Assembly: GCA_003599475.1 (NCBI GenBank)
Contig: QZKK01000140.1
Location: 1 to 31,952, forward strand
Direction: 5' to 3'
Source of the DNA: Desulfobacteraceae bacterium
Lineage (GTDB): Bacteria; Desulfobacterota; Desulfobacteria; Desulfobacterales; SURF-15
Length of the DNA: 31,952 bases
A program made the translations under genes and the position numbers. Shown piece after piece: positions 1 through 7,589 of the stretch. Every line of letters begins with the position of its first letter. Position 1 is the first letter of the stretch. The notes below the pieces were generated by a model. That model saw nothing but the letters and a program-made list of their open reading frames with translations. It was not told the origin of the DNA and searched no databases.

Positions 1-310
1 AATTCCCCATCCGCGGGGTAGAAGCCGCCGCTGCTCTGCTATTCGGTAAGTCGCTCAAGCAGCTTGATCCCTCAGAATGCGCCCTCCTGGCCGCCGTTAT
101 CAGGGCGCCCAACATCATCACCCCCCTCAAACATCCCGAAAGGTCCAGAGCCCGCAGGAACATGATCCTTGGTCTCTTGTTCAAAGAGGGCAAGATCTCT
201 CGGGACGACTACGAAGGAGCGGTGGCAGCTCCAGTTCGTGTAAGGAGGCCGGGCGCTGCTCCCGTCAGAGCCCCCGCATTCTTGGATCGAGTCAAAGACG
301 AGCTTGCCGG
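1..310 (+). CDS. Penicillin-binding protein, transglycosylase-domain fragment (cloning-derived piece)
   Basis: Reading from base 3, this stretch encodes about 102 residues that match the second half of a class A penicillin-binding protein glycosyltransferase (GT51) domain. Visible hallmarks are RGVEAAAALLFGKS, LDPSECALLAAVIRAPN, a P-x-HPERSRARRN segment, then GKISRDDYEGAV and APAFLDRVKDEL, in the usual family order. Such proteins polymerise glycan strands of peptidoglycan at the outer face of the inner membrane. Both ends are missing: the 5' end is the window edge and the 3' end stops at an EcoRI site, after which the frame continues into GyrA. The fragment starts with AATTC and ends with G, exactly as an EcoRI fragment would. 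I therefore treat it as unrelated to the neighbouring genes. The family call is good; which PBP it is cannot be said. Confidence 0.75.
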
Positions 311-1358
311 AATTCAGGAGCAGTTCGGCGATCCCCGCCGCACCCAGATCATCGATGAAGCCAGAGAGATCACCATAGAGGACATGATCGCCGAAGAGGA
401 TATGGTGGTTACCATTTCAAAAGACGGCTACATCAAACGGAACCCCATTACGCTCTATCAGAGTCAGCGGCGAGGGGGCAAGGGAAAGACGGCAATGGGA
501 ACGAAAGAAGAGGACTTCGTGGCCCACCTGTTTGTGGCATCCACCCACCACACGTTCCTCTTCTTTACCAACCGGGGGAGAGTCTACTGGTGCAAAGTCT
601 ACGACATCCCGCAGGCCGGGCGTCAAAGCCTCGGAAAAGCGATCGTCAATCTGTTGAGCTTTGAGAGTGAAGAGAAGTTGACCACGGTCCTTGCCGTGCC
701 CGAATTCGAACCCGGCAAGTTCATTCTGGTGGCGACAAAACAAGGGCTGGTGAAGAAGACGGACCTGATGTCTTACAGCCGTCCGAGAACCGGAGGCATC
801 ATCGCTTTGGATTTGCTCGAAGACGATGAGCTCATCTCCGCCAGAATCACCGATGGGACATGGAATGTCTTTCTTTGCTCGGCCCTGGGGAAATCGATCC
901 GATTCCTCGAATCCGATGTCCGCCCGACCGGCCGGGTCGCCCGGGGCGTTCGGGGGATGGCACTGACCGAAGGAGATCAAATCGTCGGGATGGAGGTATT
1001 GAGCCACGGGCAGACCCTGTTTGCGGCAACGGAAAACGGATATGGCAAGCGAACCTCGATCGATGAATATCCGATTCAGAAGCGGGGCGGCAAAGGGGTC
1101 ATCACCATAAAGACAAACCAGCGAAACGGGCGGGTGGTTTCCATTCTGCTGGTAGACGACAATGAAGATATCATGCTGATGACAAACAACGGGAAAATCA
1201 TCCGCATACCGACCCGCGGCATCTCCGTCATCAGCCGAAATACACAAGGGGTCAAACTCATCGATATGGAAACGGGGGAGCGGGTCGTGGGTGCGGCCAG
1301 GCTTGCCGAAAAAGAGGATATGATCAGTGACGAATTCGGAAATGCCGATCATGAATGA
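311..1358 (+). CDS. gyrA: DNA gyrase subunit A, C-terminal part (5' truncated)
   Basis: Encodes the end of the GyrA breakage-reunion region (FGDPRRTQI) and the whole C-terminal beta-pinwheel that wraps DNA, allowing ATP-driven negative supercoiling together with GyrB. The GyrA-box QRRGGKG follows about 45 residues after the FGDPRR segment and separates GyrA from ParC. A second related RGGKG motif lies further on (KRGGKGVITIKT). About 349 residues are present; the first 500 or so, including the active-site tyrosine domain, are absent. The upstream sequence in the same frame is a PBP fragment joined at GAATTC 310-315, so the true upstream part of gyrA is missing from this window. The stop at 1356-1358 lies inside the start region of gpsA, suggesting one transcript. 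Identity is secure; the 5' truncation is inferred to be artificial. Confidence 0.9.
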
Positions 1359-2394
1359 AGATCTCGACAGCGAAAGGGTCAACCGGGTAAAGGTGGGCGT
1401 CGTCGGAGCCGGCAATTGGGGAACAGCCCTTGCCAATCTCCTCGCCCTCAAGGGATACGCCGTCGATCTGTGGTCCTTTGAAAAGGAAGTCCAGGCCGGC
1501 ATCCTTGCCGGAAGGGAAAACAGATTATACCTTCCCGGGGTGAAGCTGCCCGGCAACATCCGCCCTTCCGTCGAACTGCGGGAGGTTTCGTCCGGCAAAG
1601 ATCTGCTGGTGGTTGCGGTCCCATCCCATTTTCTGAGGGACACCGCCACTGCAATGTCGGCCCATGTCAGCCCTGAGGCAATCGTGGTATCGGCTTCGAA
1701 GGGAATCGAAAACAGAACGCATCTGACCATGTCCCGGATCCTGAAGGAAACGCTGCGGAACCTCCCGGAGAAAAATTTCGCCGTCCTTTCGGGCCCAAGC
1801 TTTGCCAGGGAAGTGGCCAATCAAACGCCGACTGCCGTCACCGCCGCTTCGATCGACGCGAAAGTCGCCCTTTTTGTACAGCATGTTTTCGCCACCCCCT
1901 ATTTTCGTGTGTATACATCCGATGACATCCCGGGTGTCGAGCTGGGGGGCGCGGTCAAAAACGTGATCGCAATCGCAGCCGGCATTGTCGACGGCCTAGG
2001 TCTCGGACTCAATACCCGGGCCGCTCTGATCACCCGCGGGCTCGCGGAAATCAGCCGATTGGGCATGAAGCTCGGGGCCAATCCCCACACCTTTTCCGGC
2101 CTGGCGGGAATCGGTGATCTGATTCTGACCTGCACCGGAGAGCTGAGTCGGAACCATACGGTCGGAAAACAGATCGGAAGCGGAAAAACGCTCGCGGCGA
2201 TTCTTTCCGAGATGCGCATGGTCGCAGAGGGTGTCCGAACGGCCAAATCGGTCTACAACATGTCCCTGGACCTCGGAGTCGATATGCCCATCTGCCACAG
2301 GACCTATCAGGTGCTCTATGAGGCGCTTTCACCGAAAGATGCGCTTGAGCAACTGATGGCCCGTGACTTGAAAAACGAAAGATACGATCGATAA
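1327..2394 (+). CDS. gpsA: Glycerol-3-phosphate dehydrogenase [NAD(P)+]
   Basis: Cytosolic enzyme reducing dihydroxyacetone phosphate to sn-glycerol-3-phosphate, the backbone precursor of phospholipids. The N-terminal Rossmann motif GAGNWG is at residues 27-32. LSGPSFAREVA (about 154-164) and the GGAVKNVIAIAAG segment with the conserved catalytic lysine (about 211) follow, then LNTRAALITRGLAE and the FSGLAGIGDLILTCTG signature. At 355 residues it is about 20 longer than the family norm, all at the N-terminus. The GTG start at 1327 has AGAGG about nine bases upstream. ATG codons at 1342 and 1351 are in-frame alternatives that would remove most of the extension. The gene overlaps the end of gyrA and is followed 12 bases later by radC, so co-transcription is likely. 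Confidence 0.95.
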   Translation: MTNSEMPIMNEDLDSERVNRVKVGVVGAGNWGTALANLLALKGYAVDLWSFEKEVQAGILAGRENRLYLPGVKLPGNIRPSVELREVSSGKDLLVVAVPSHFLRDTATAMSAHVSPEAIVVSASKGIENRTHLTMSRILKETLRNLPEKNFAVLSGPSFAREVANQTPTAVTAASIDAKVALFVQHVFATPYFRVYTSDDIPGVELGGAVKNVIAIAAGIVDGLGLGLNTRAALITRGLAEISRLGMKLGANPHTFSGLAGIGDLILTCTGELSRNHTVGKQIGSGKTLAAILSEMRMVAEGVRTAKSVYNMSLDLGVDMPICHRTYQVLYEALSPKDALEQLMARDLKNERYDR

Positions 2395-2406
2395 CCGCAT
2401 CCTGTC

Positions 2407-3129
2407 ATGAATACGGATTCACAACCGAAAGGAGAAGGGCACCGAAGCCGCCTGCGGGACAAGTTTCTTTCCTCCGGGCTTTCCGGCTTTCATGACTATG
2501 AAGTCATCGAGCTCCTCTTGACGCTCGGCACACCGCGCAAGGACTGCAAGGAACCGGCAAAGGCCGCGCTGAAAAAATTCAAGACCCTCCAGGCAGTCTT
2601 TGAAGCCAGCCCCTCGGAGCTCTGCGAGATACCCGGAATCGGCTCCATAAACGTATTCGGAATCAAACTCATCAAGTCGGTTTCCGACCGGTATCTCGAA
2701 AGAAAACTCCTGCAGAAGGATCCGATCTACAATTCAAAACAGCTCTTCGATTTTCTATCCCACCGGATCGGGGCAGGCGACCGGGAATCCTTCATGGTTG
2801 TCTACTTGAATGCCAAGAATCTTGTAATGGGAACGGAAGTGCTGTTTGAAGGAACCCTGACGGCAAGCTCGGTATACCCTAGGGAGGTCGTTCGCTCCGG
2901 ACTGGAGCAGCGTGCAGCGGCTTTGATCTTTGCTCACAATCACCCTTCGGGGGATCCGGCACCCTCACCGGAAGATGTGACCATCACACGGAGACTCGTA
3001 TTTGCATGCTCCGTTGTGGGAATCGCAGTCCATGAACATCTGATCATCGGCGAACGCCGCTACTTCAGCTTTGCGGATCAGGGCCTGCTGAAAAAAATGC
3101 AAACCGATTTTCAGGCGATGTGCCTGTGA
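2407..3129 (+). CDS. radC: RadC family JAMM-domain protein (UPF0758)
   Basis: A 240-residue protein with an N-terminal helix-hairpin-helix-like region (LCEIPGIGSINVFGIK, about residues 72-87) and a C-terminal JAMM/MPN+ metalloprotease-like domain. The zinc signature is complete: the HNHPSGDPAPS segment supplies His177, His179 and Asp183. The length fits the family. RadC was named for DNA repair, but a direct repair role has been disputed and the biochemical substrate is unknown. No clear Shine-Dalgarno precedes the ATG, but gpsA ends only 12 bases upstream, so translation may be coupled. The small cysteine-motif gene at 3140 follows almost immediately. Confidence 0.93.
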   Translation: MNTDSQPKGEGHRSRLRDKFLSSGLSGFHDYEVIELLLTLGTPRKDCKEPAKAALKKFKTLQAVFEASPSELCEIPGIGSINVFGIKLIKSVSDRYLERKLLQKDPIYNSKQLFDFLSHRIGAGDRESFMVVYLNAKNLVMGTEVLFEGTLTASSVYPREVVRSGLEQRAAALIFAHNHPSGDPAPSPEDVTITRRLVFACSVVGIAVHEHLIIGERRYFSFADQGLLKKMQTDFQAMCL

Positions 3130-3139
3130 AGATGTGCAG

Positions 3140-3421
3140 ATGAAAGACGGAACGAAAAAAAGACCACTCTGTTTCGGTATCCTCGATGTCGTTTTCCCGA
3201 AAGGAAAAGGCGATTTAAGAAGCACACCCGAGAAGTGCATGGGATGCTCCTGTAAAGTAGAGTGCCTGAGAAGCGCCGTTTCCGGGAGGGACGGTCTCGA
3301 AGTGAAGGAGGAAATGGTCGATCGCGCATATTCTTCCGGCCGGATCACTTTCCTGGAAAGATGGTCTCGAAAAAAAGCACTCGACCGCTCCAGGAAGGAC
3401 AGGAAGGAAGACGGCTGTTGA
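3140..3421 (+). CDS. Small conserved-looking protein with a cysteine cluster
   Basis: About 93 residues, beginning MKDGTKKRPLCFGILDVVFP. The notable feature is a compact C-x2-C-x-C-x3-C cluster (CMGCSCKVEC, about residues 33-42), preceded by FGILDVVFPKG and followed by a charged tail rich in Arg and Lys. Cysteines spaced like this usually bind zinc or an iron-sulfur cluster, but no family assignment is possible by eye. A GTG at 3134 is an alternative start two codons earlier. The gene starts within a few bases of the radC stop, so it probably belongs to the same transcript. There is no signal peptide or membrane segment, so it should be cytosolic. It is likely a real gene, given the coherent composition and tight spacing; its function is unknown. 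Confidence 0.65.
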   Translation: MKDGTKKRPLCFGILDVVFPKGKGDLRSTPEKCMGCSCKVECLRSAVSGRDGLEVKEEMVDRAYSSGRITFLERWSRKKALDRSRKDRKEDGC

Positions 3422-3510
3422 AAATAATTGACGGTCGTCTGAATGGATGGTATTGATATGCTTTATTTTTAGCCGCATTCTTTCCCCATTTACTCTGAAA
3501 GGAGACCGGA

Positions 3511-4572
3511 TTGGCTTTTTGGAGGGTTCGTGAGGAACTGAGCCAACATCACCGCCTAAGAAGATCTTACTATGAACTGGTCAGGGATGAATTCGATCAA
3601 TACATGCTTCAATACTCACTGATCGATTCATACAACAACTTTATCGTCAACAGCCAACCGTACCCATTTGTCGAAAAAAGAGAACTGAAGCCTCGTGCCC
3701 GTCTGCCTCTTCAGGAGTACAAGCCGCACACGGCTTTTCTGGTTCTGTTGGTGGAAGATACCATCCCCTTGATTCACAAGAAGTACATCCGTTTCCTCGA
3801 TGTAAACCGAACGACCAAGACAAACCTGCTTGCAACCAATTCGCTTTCATTGGAAAGCAGTTTCGACCGGAAAGAGAAATACATCGAATCGGTTCAGTTC
3901 TATGGATTCATGAAAGATCTGCTGCCGGTCGACTACGCGCTGCTGATTCAACGGGATCCGGCCACCCGATCCAGGGATCGGTATTTGCTTTCCCATTATC
4001 ATGTCCGAATCGACTGGCCGATCGCCAATGCAGCAGAAGATCTGGCGCAAAGCTTAAGGTATATCTCCAAGGATCTCTATGAAAGAGGGGATAAATATGC
4101 AGAAGACCTGCAGAAAAAATTTTTCGAATACTACGGCATCCCCTCCACCGTAGGCGGGAGGCGCACCGCTGCCATCGTCGCATCCCAGTATCTGAAACGT
4201 TTGGGCTGCATTACGACCGTTTATGTATCGAGCAGCGAATCCAGGGCACTCATCCGGATCTCGGAAAGAGGCACTTCGAAGCTCGTGTTGATCCGGTTCA
4301 CGAACCTGGAAGTCGAACAGATTGCGGCCCAACACAATATGACCGATCGAATTTTTCTGAAAAACTATGCCGTGGCCCGCGAAAAGGAAAGCGTTGTCTG
4401 TATTTTCCAGACAACCTATACCTACACCAATCATGCACGGCCGCCGGACGACGGAAAATTGAGGGATATCAAACCGGATTTAAACTGGCTCACGGTAGGG
4501 GGGGAACACATCCTCCCGAAACCCGGCGTGCGCAAGTATCCACCGCTTCCCCAAAGCATCATCTATACGTAG
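3511..4572 (+). CDS. Hypothetical protein, 353 residues, unrecognised
   Basis: The TTG start at 3511 is supported by AAAGGAG at 3498-3504, six bases upstream. The product is soluble, rich in Tyr and charged residues, with no signal peptide or membrane helix. An N-terminal part (about 1-60) is Tyr/Arg-rich and predicted helical. A middle region carries paired hydrophobic strands (HTAFLVLLVEDTIPL). A C-terminal part (about 210-300) contains GGRRTAAIVASQYLKRLG and TTVYVSSSESRALIRI, the latter reading as alternating beta strands. I cannot match it to a known family or find a catalytic motif. It stands alone between the radC group and the convergent gspF, and its stop is followed at once by a heptamer repeat array. 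Confidence 0.8.
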   Translation: MAFWRVREELSQHHRLRRSYYELVRDEFDQYMLQYSLIDSYNNFIVNSQPYPFVEKRELKPRARLPLQEYKPHTAFLVLLVEDTIPLIHKKYIRFLDVNRTTKTNLLATNSLSLESSFDRKEKYIESVQFYGFMKDLLPVDYALLIQRDPATRSRDRYLLSHYHVRIDWPIANAAEDLAQSLRYISKDLYERGDKYAEDLQKKFFEYYGIPSTVGGRRTAAIVASQYLKRLGCITTVYVSSSESRALIRISERGTSKLVLIRFTNLEVEQIAAQHNMTDRIFLKNYAVAREKESVVCIFQTTYTYTNHARPPDDGKLRDIKPDLNWLTVGGEHILPKPGVRKYPPLPQSIIYT

Positions 4573-4573
4573 A

Positions 4574-4717
4574 CGGGTTACGGGTTGCGAGTTACGGGTT
4601 ACTATGCGGCGCAGATGATTGCCAGACAAAGCTATTTTACGAAGCCTTGAGGTATTCCCCAATCTGCTGATCGGCACGAGCTGAACCCGCAACGCGTAAC
4701 CCGCAACCCGCAACCCG
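4574..4717. repeat. Inverted heptamer arrays between convergent genes
   Basis: The left arm (4574-4601) is four tandem 7-mers of the form CGGGTTA/CGGGTTG/CGAGTTA. The right arm (4684-4717) is the inverted form, about five copies of AACCCGC with one variant. The arms can pair over roughly 27 bases with few mismatches, around an 82-base centre. The element fills the gap between the 353-residue hypothetical gene and the 3' end of gspF, so a transcript from either side could form a long hairpin here. Terminator function is inference. Confidence 0.8.
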
Positions 4718-4720
4718 GAT

Positions 4721-5947
4721 TCAGCGCACCAACTGGTTCATCTCGAAGATCGGCAGGCAGATGGACAGCACGATAAACCCGACCATCACCCCCATCACCA
4801 GAATCATCAGGGGTTCAAGAAGCGCCGTCATCCGCATGATCGTCGATTCCACATCCTGCTCGTAGACGCCGGCCACCTTGCTGAGCATCTTTTCCAGCTC
4901 CCCGCTCTGTTCCCCGACTTGAATCATCTGGATGCAGAGGTTCGGAAAAATTTCGAATGCACCCAACGAATTACCCAGTGTCTTGCCCTTTTCGACTTCT
5001 TTGCCCGCTGCCTCGACCGCTTCGGAAATGATCCCGTTTCCTACGATATTCTTTACGATCCCAAGCGCCTGCATCATCGGAACTCCGTTTTCGAGCAGGG
5101 ACCCGAGCGTTCTCGAAAAACGGGCAGCGGCCAACTTTCGAGCCAACAATCCCGTAAAAGGGAGTTTCAACGACAGGCTGTCGAAGAACCGGCGGCCCTT
5201 GTCCGTTTTTTTGGCGCTCCGGAAAGCGACGATGGCTCCAAGGAAAAGACCCAGGATGAGCCACCCGTATGTCTTCATGAGATCGCTGACGCTGATCAAC
5301 AAGCGGGTGGGCGGAGGCAGCGCCTGGTTCATGTCCGTGAAGATGACCGTAATATTCGGTACGATGTAGGTCATGAGGAAGAATAGAACCACCACTCCGA
5401 TAAACGACATCAAAATGGGGTATGCAAGGGCGGTTCGGATACGGCTTTTGAATGCCTCCTGTTTTTCCGTAATCTCGGCCAAGCGCTCCAGCACGATCTC
5501 GAGCGTGCCCGAGGCCTCTCCGGAATGAACCATATTGATATAGAGAGGGGTGAAGGTGCCGGAGAAGGCGGTCAGCGAAGCCGCAAAGCTGTTTCCTTCC
5601 GTAATCGATTCTTTTACCTGGGCCAGCATCTTTTTGAGCGCTTTGGTTTTGATCTGCGGAATCATGGTATCGAATGCCGACACGAGCGGGAGACCCGCCC
5701 CCACAAGGGTGGAAAGCTGCCGCGTGACCATGGCGATTTCGTTCGGACTCACCCGTGTAAAAAGATTTCTTAAAGAGGGACGGCCCAAGTCCTTTTTGAT
5801 GGATGTTTTTTGGGCCTCCAGGACGGAAACCGGATAAATACCCGTATTGCGGAGCTTGGAGCGAGCTGCCATTGCACCGTCTGCGTCGATGATTCCGGAG
5901 ACTTTTTTCCCCTTGGCGTTTAACGCGGTATATTCGTAAACCGGCAT
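4721..5947 (-). CDS. gspF: Type II secretion / type IV pilus inner-membrane platform protein (GspF/PilC family)
   Basis: A 408-residue inner-membrane protein of the T2SSF family, which forms the platform interacting with the assembly ATPase during pseudopilin or pilin polymerisation. The N-terminus MPVYEYTALNAKGKKVSGI is typical. Two duplicated cytoplasmic T2SSF domains are visible (about 70-190, with QLSTLVGAGLPL and GNSFAASLTAF; about 270-395, with TLGSLLENGVPMMQAL and EKGKTLGNSLG). Hydrophobic helices lie near residues 170-195 and 220-245 and at the C-terminus. No other secretion or pilus gene is in this window, so gspF is an orphan here. Both flanks consist of 7-bp tandem repeats. Whether it serves a T2SS or pili cannot be told from this protein alone. 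Confidence 0.92.
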   Translation of the reverse strand: MPVYEYTALNAKGKKVSGIIDADGAMAARSKLRNTGIYPVSVLEAQKTSIKKDLGRPSLRNLFTRVSPNEIAMVTRQLSTLVGAGLPLVSAFDTMIPQIKTKALKKMLAQVKESITEGNSFAASLTAFSGTFTPLYINMVHSGEASGTLEIVLERLAEITEKQEAFKSRIRTALAYPILMSFIGVVVLFFLMTYIVPNITVIFTDMNQALPPPTRLLISVSDLMKTYGWLILGLFLGAIVAFRSAKKTDKGRRFFDSLSLKLPFTGLLARKLAAARFSRTLGSLLENGVPMMQALGIVKNIVGNGIISEAVEAAGKEVEKGKTLGNSLGAFEIFPNLCIQMIQVGEQSGELEKMLSKVAGVYEQDVESTIMRMTALLEPLMILVMGVMVGFIVLSICLPIFEMNQLVR

Positions 5948-5964
5948 TTTGAACCTCGAGTGAG

Positions 5965-6157
5965 AGTGTTCAGTGTTCAGTGTTCAGGCATGCCCGGTCC
6001 GAAACCCCTGGCACCTGAACCTCGCCTGCGTGGCCGAAGCCCTGTCAATGCGCTGATTAAGTTACACTCCGGCGAGGCGAAGGCCCGGCACCCCCCTGAA
6101 ACCCGAAACCTGACACCCGAAACCTCTAAAAACAGGCTGACACCTGAAACCCGAAAC
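5965..6157. repeat. Three heptamer tandem arrays upstream of gspF
   Basis: Between gspF and rsmB are three separate 7-bp-period arrays: three exact copies of AGTGTTC at 5965-5985; CTGAAAC-CCGAAAC-CTGACAC-CCGAAAC at 6096-6123; and CTGACAC-CTGAAAC-CCGAAAC at 6137-6157. The intervening bases contain an inverted pair CCTCGCC/GGCGAGG around 6019-6078. A short open frame across this region is only a translation of the repeat and is not called as a gene. Confidence 0.8.
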
Positions 6158-6170
6158 CTTGAAATCTTCG

Positions 6171-7544
6171 TCAGCGATTCCGCTTGAGCGGTGCCGCAAA
6201 AAAACCATCCATTAAATGACGATGCGGATACGTTGTAAGGTACCCCTCCGGACCGACGAGCCCGGCTGTAAACACCGGCATCGGTCCTCTATCTATATCA
6301 AATTCCGGACAAAGCTTCAAAAACTCTTTTACCACGGAAACGGTTTCTTCCGGTTCGGTGCTGCAGACCGCGTATACGAGGCGGCCTCCGTGCACGACAT
6401 GCTTCGAAAGAGTCTTAAGAAACCGGAGCTGCCGTTTTGCGCTCTTTATGATGGCGCTTTCGCTGGATGACCATTTGGCGTCCGGGTTTCGCCGGAGCAC
6501 ACCCAACCCCGAGCAGGGGGCATCGAGAAGTATCCGGTCGAATCGTCGCAACGGGCCATGATCGTAAGGACGCTCTAGATCGGATCGAACGGCTCTCACA
6601 TTCAATGCTCCCAAACGTTTCATCTCGCTTTCGAGCCGCTCCAGCTTCTCCGGGTTCCGATCCGCAGCGACAATGATCCCCTCATTCTTCATGAGCTGGG
6701 CAAGATGCCCGGTTTTTCCCCCCAGGCCCGCACAGGCATCCAGTACGGCTTCTCCAGGTCGGGGGTCAAGCAGGAACGACACCATCTGCGCGGCTTCGTC
6801 CTGGATCTGAAAGCATCCGGATTGGAATACCTTCATTTCCGGAATCGGCTGACCGGGCCCGGCAATGAAAATACCATCCGGGGAAAAAGGGGTCGGGTGG
6901 ACCTCATCGACCAAGCCCTCGATTGCATCCAGCAGAGAACTGCGGTCGATTCGAAGGGTGTTGGTGCGAAGCGTTATCGGGGGAATCCGATTCATCGCAT
7001 CGCAAAACGCTGCCGCCTCCGCTTCCCCCAGGCGATCCAGCCACCTTTTGACCATCCATTCCGGAAAGGATTTTCCAATGCTCAATGCAGCTACCGGATC
7101 ATCCGACAGGTTTGGAAACGGAACATTTCGGTGATTTCCGGCGAGACTTCTCAAAACACCGTTGACGAAACCGGAAACGGGAGAGGAGGCTGACGATTTG
7201 GCCAGTTCCACGGAGGTGTTGACTGCAGCGGAATCGGGGACTCTATCTAAATAGACGACTTGAAAGGCGCCCAAGCGCAAGATGTTCAGGACTTTCCGTT
7301 CGATTCGATGGAGCGGCATTTTGGAGAAATGAGAGATGATCCAATCCAGACGGCCCTGCCACCTGAGCACTCCGAAGACAAGCGCGTTCAGAAGCGCCCG
7401 ATCGCGCTGGGAAAAAGGAGCCGTTTGGATCGGAGCCTCTTCGATGATCCGATCCAGGGTCCGCTTCCCGCTTCCGAGAGCATTCAGAACAAAAAGAGCC
7501 GTCTTGCGGGGGTCGGTGAAAGGCCCTCTGATTAAGCTTCTCAA
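6171..7544 (-). CDS. rsmB: 16S rRNA (cytosine-967-C5)-methyltransferase RsmB
   Basis: A 457-residue SAM-dependent rRNA methyltransferase. The N-terminal NusB-like RNA-binding domain (about 10-140) contains QRDRALLNALVFGVLRW. The catalytic domain has SAM motif VLDACAGLGGKTGHLAQL (about 267-284), the acidic DRNPEK strand end (about 295-300), the DAPCSGLGVLRRNPDAKW motif with Cys344, and YAVCSTEPEE with the putative nucleophile Cys394. The two cysteines are the hallmark of RNA m5C methyltransferases. The start is a TTG at 7544; no closer ATG or GTG is available without cutting into the NusB domain. It lies downstream of fmt on the same strand, the usual def-fmt-rsmB arrangement, separated by 45 bases that are mostly a heptamer array. 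Confidence 0.95.
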   Translation of the reverse strand: MRSLIRGPFTDPRKTALFVLNALGSGKRTLDRIIEEAPIQTAPFSQRDRALLNALVFGVLRWQGRLDWIISHFSKMPLHRIERKVLNILRLGAFQVVYLDRVPDSAAVNTSVELAKSSASSPVSGFVNGVLRSLAGNHRNVPFPNLSDDPVAALSIGKSFPEWMVKRWLDRLGEAEAAAFCDAMNRIPPITLRTNTLRIDRSSLLDAIEGLVDEVHPTPFSPDGIFIAGPGQPIPEMKVFQSGCFQIQDEAAQMVSFLLDPRPGEAVLDACAGLGGKTGHLAQLMKNEGIIVAADRNPEKLERLESEMKRLGALNVRAVRSDLERPYDHGPLRRFDRILLDAPCSGLGVLRRNPDAKWSSSESAIIKSAKRQLRFLKTLSKHVVHGGRLVYAVCSTEPEETVSVVKEFLKLCPEFDIDRGPMPVFTAGLVGPEGYLTTYPHRHLMDGFFAAPLKRNR

Positions 7545-7556
7545 CTTCTTACCCTT

Positions 7557-7584
7557 GCCGACTTCTGACCTCGGATCTCTGATC
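7557..7584. repeat. Heptamer array between fmt and rsmB
   Basis: Four consecutive 7-mers, GCCGACT-TCTGACC-TCGGATC-TCTGATC, occupy most of the 45-base gap between two genes of one apparent operon. The units are degenerate, but the 7-base phase is kept. It is the same period as the arrays around gspF, with a different unit sequence. Confidence 0.6.
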
Positions 7585-7589
7585 TCCGG

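Noticed and set aside
1..1358. A natural PBP-GyrA fusion protein
   Set aside because: The domains act in different compartments, the GyrA catalytic domain is missing, and the switch falls exactly at GAATTC with the window starting AATTC.
417..1820. A 467-codon open frame on the minus strand across gyrA and gpsA
   Set aside because: It is antisense to two clearly identified genes, has no family motifs and arises from their codon bias.
4574..4717. CRISPR array
   Set aside because: The repeats are 7-bp units without spacers, in inverted halves; no cas gene is present.
5960..6187. Short plus-strand frame in the gspF-rsmB gap
   Set aside because: Its translation is largely a read-out of the heptamer repeats (PETRNLTPETSKN-like).
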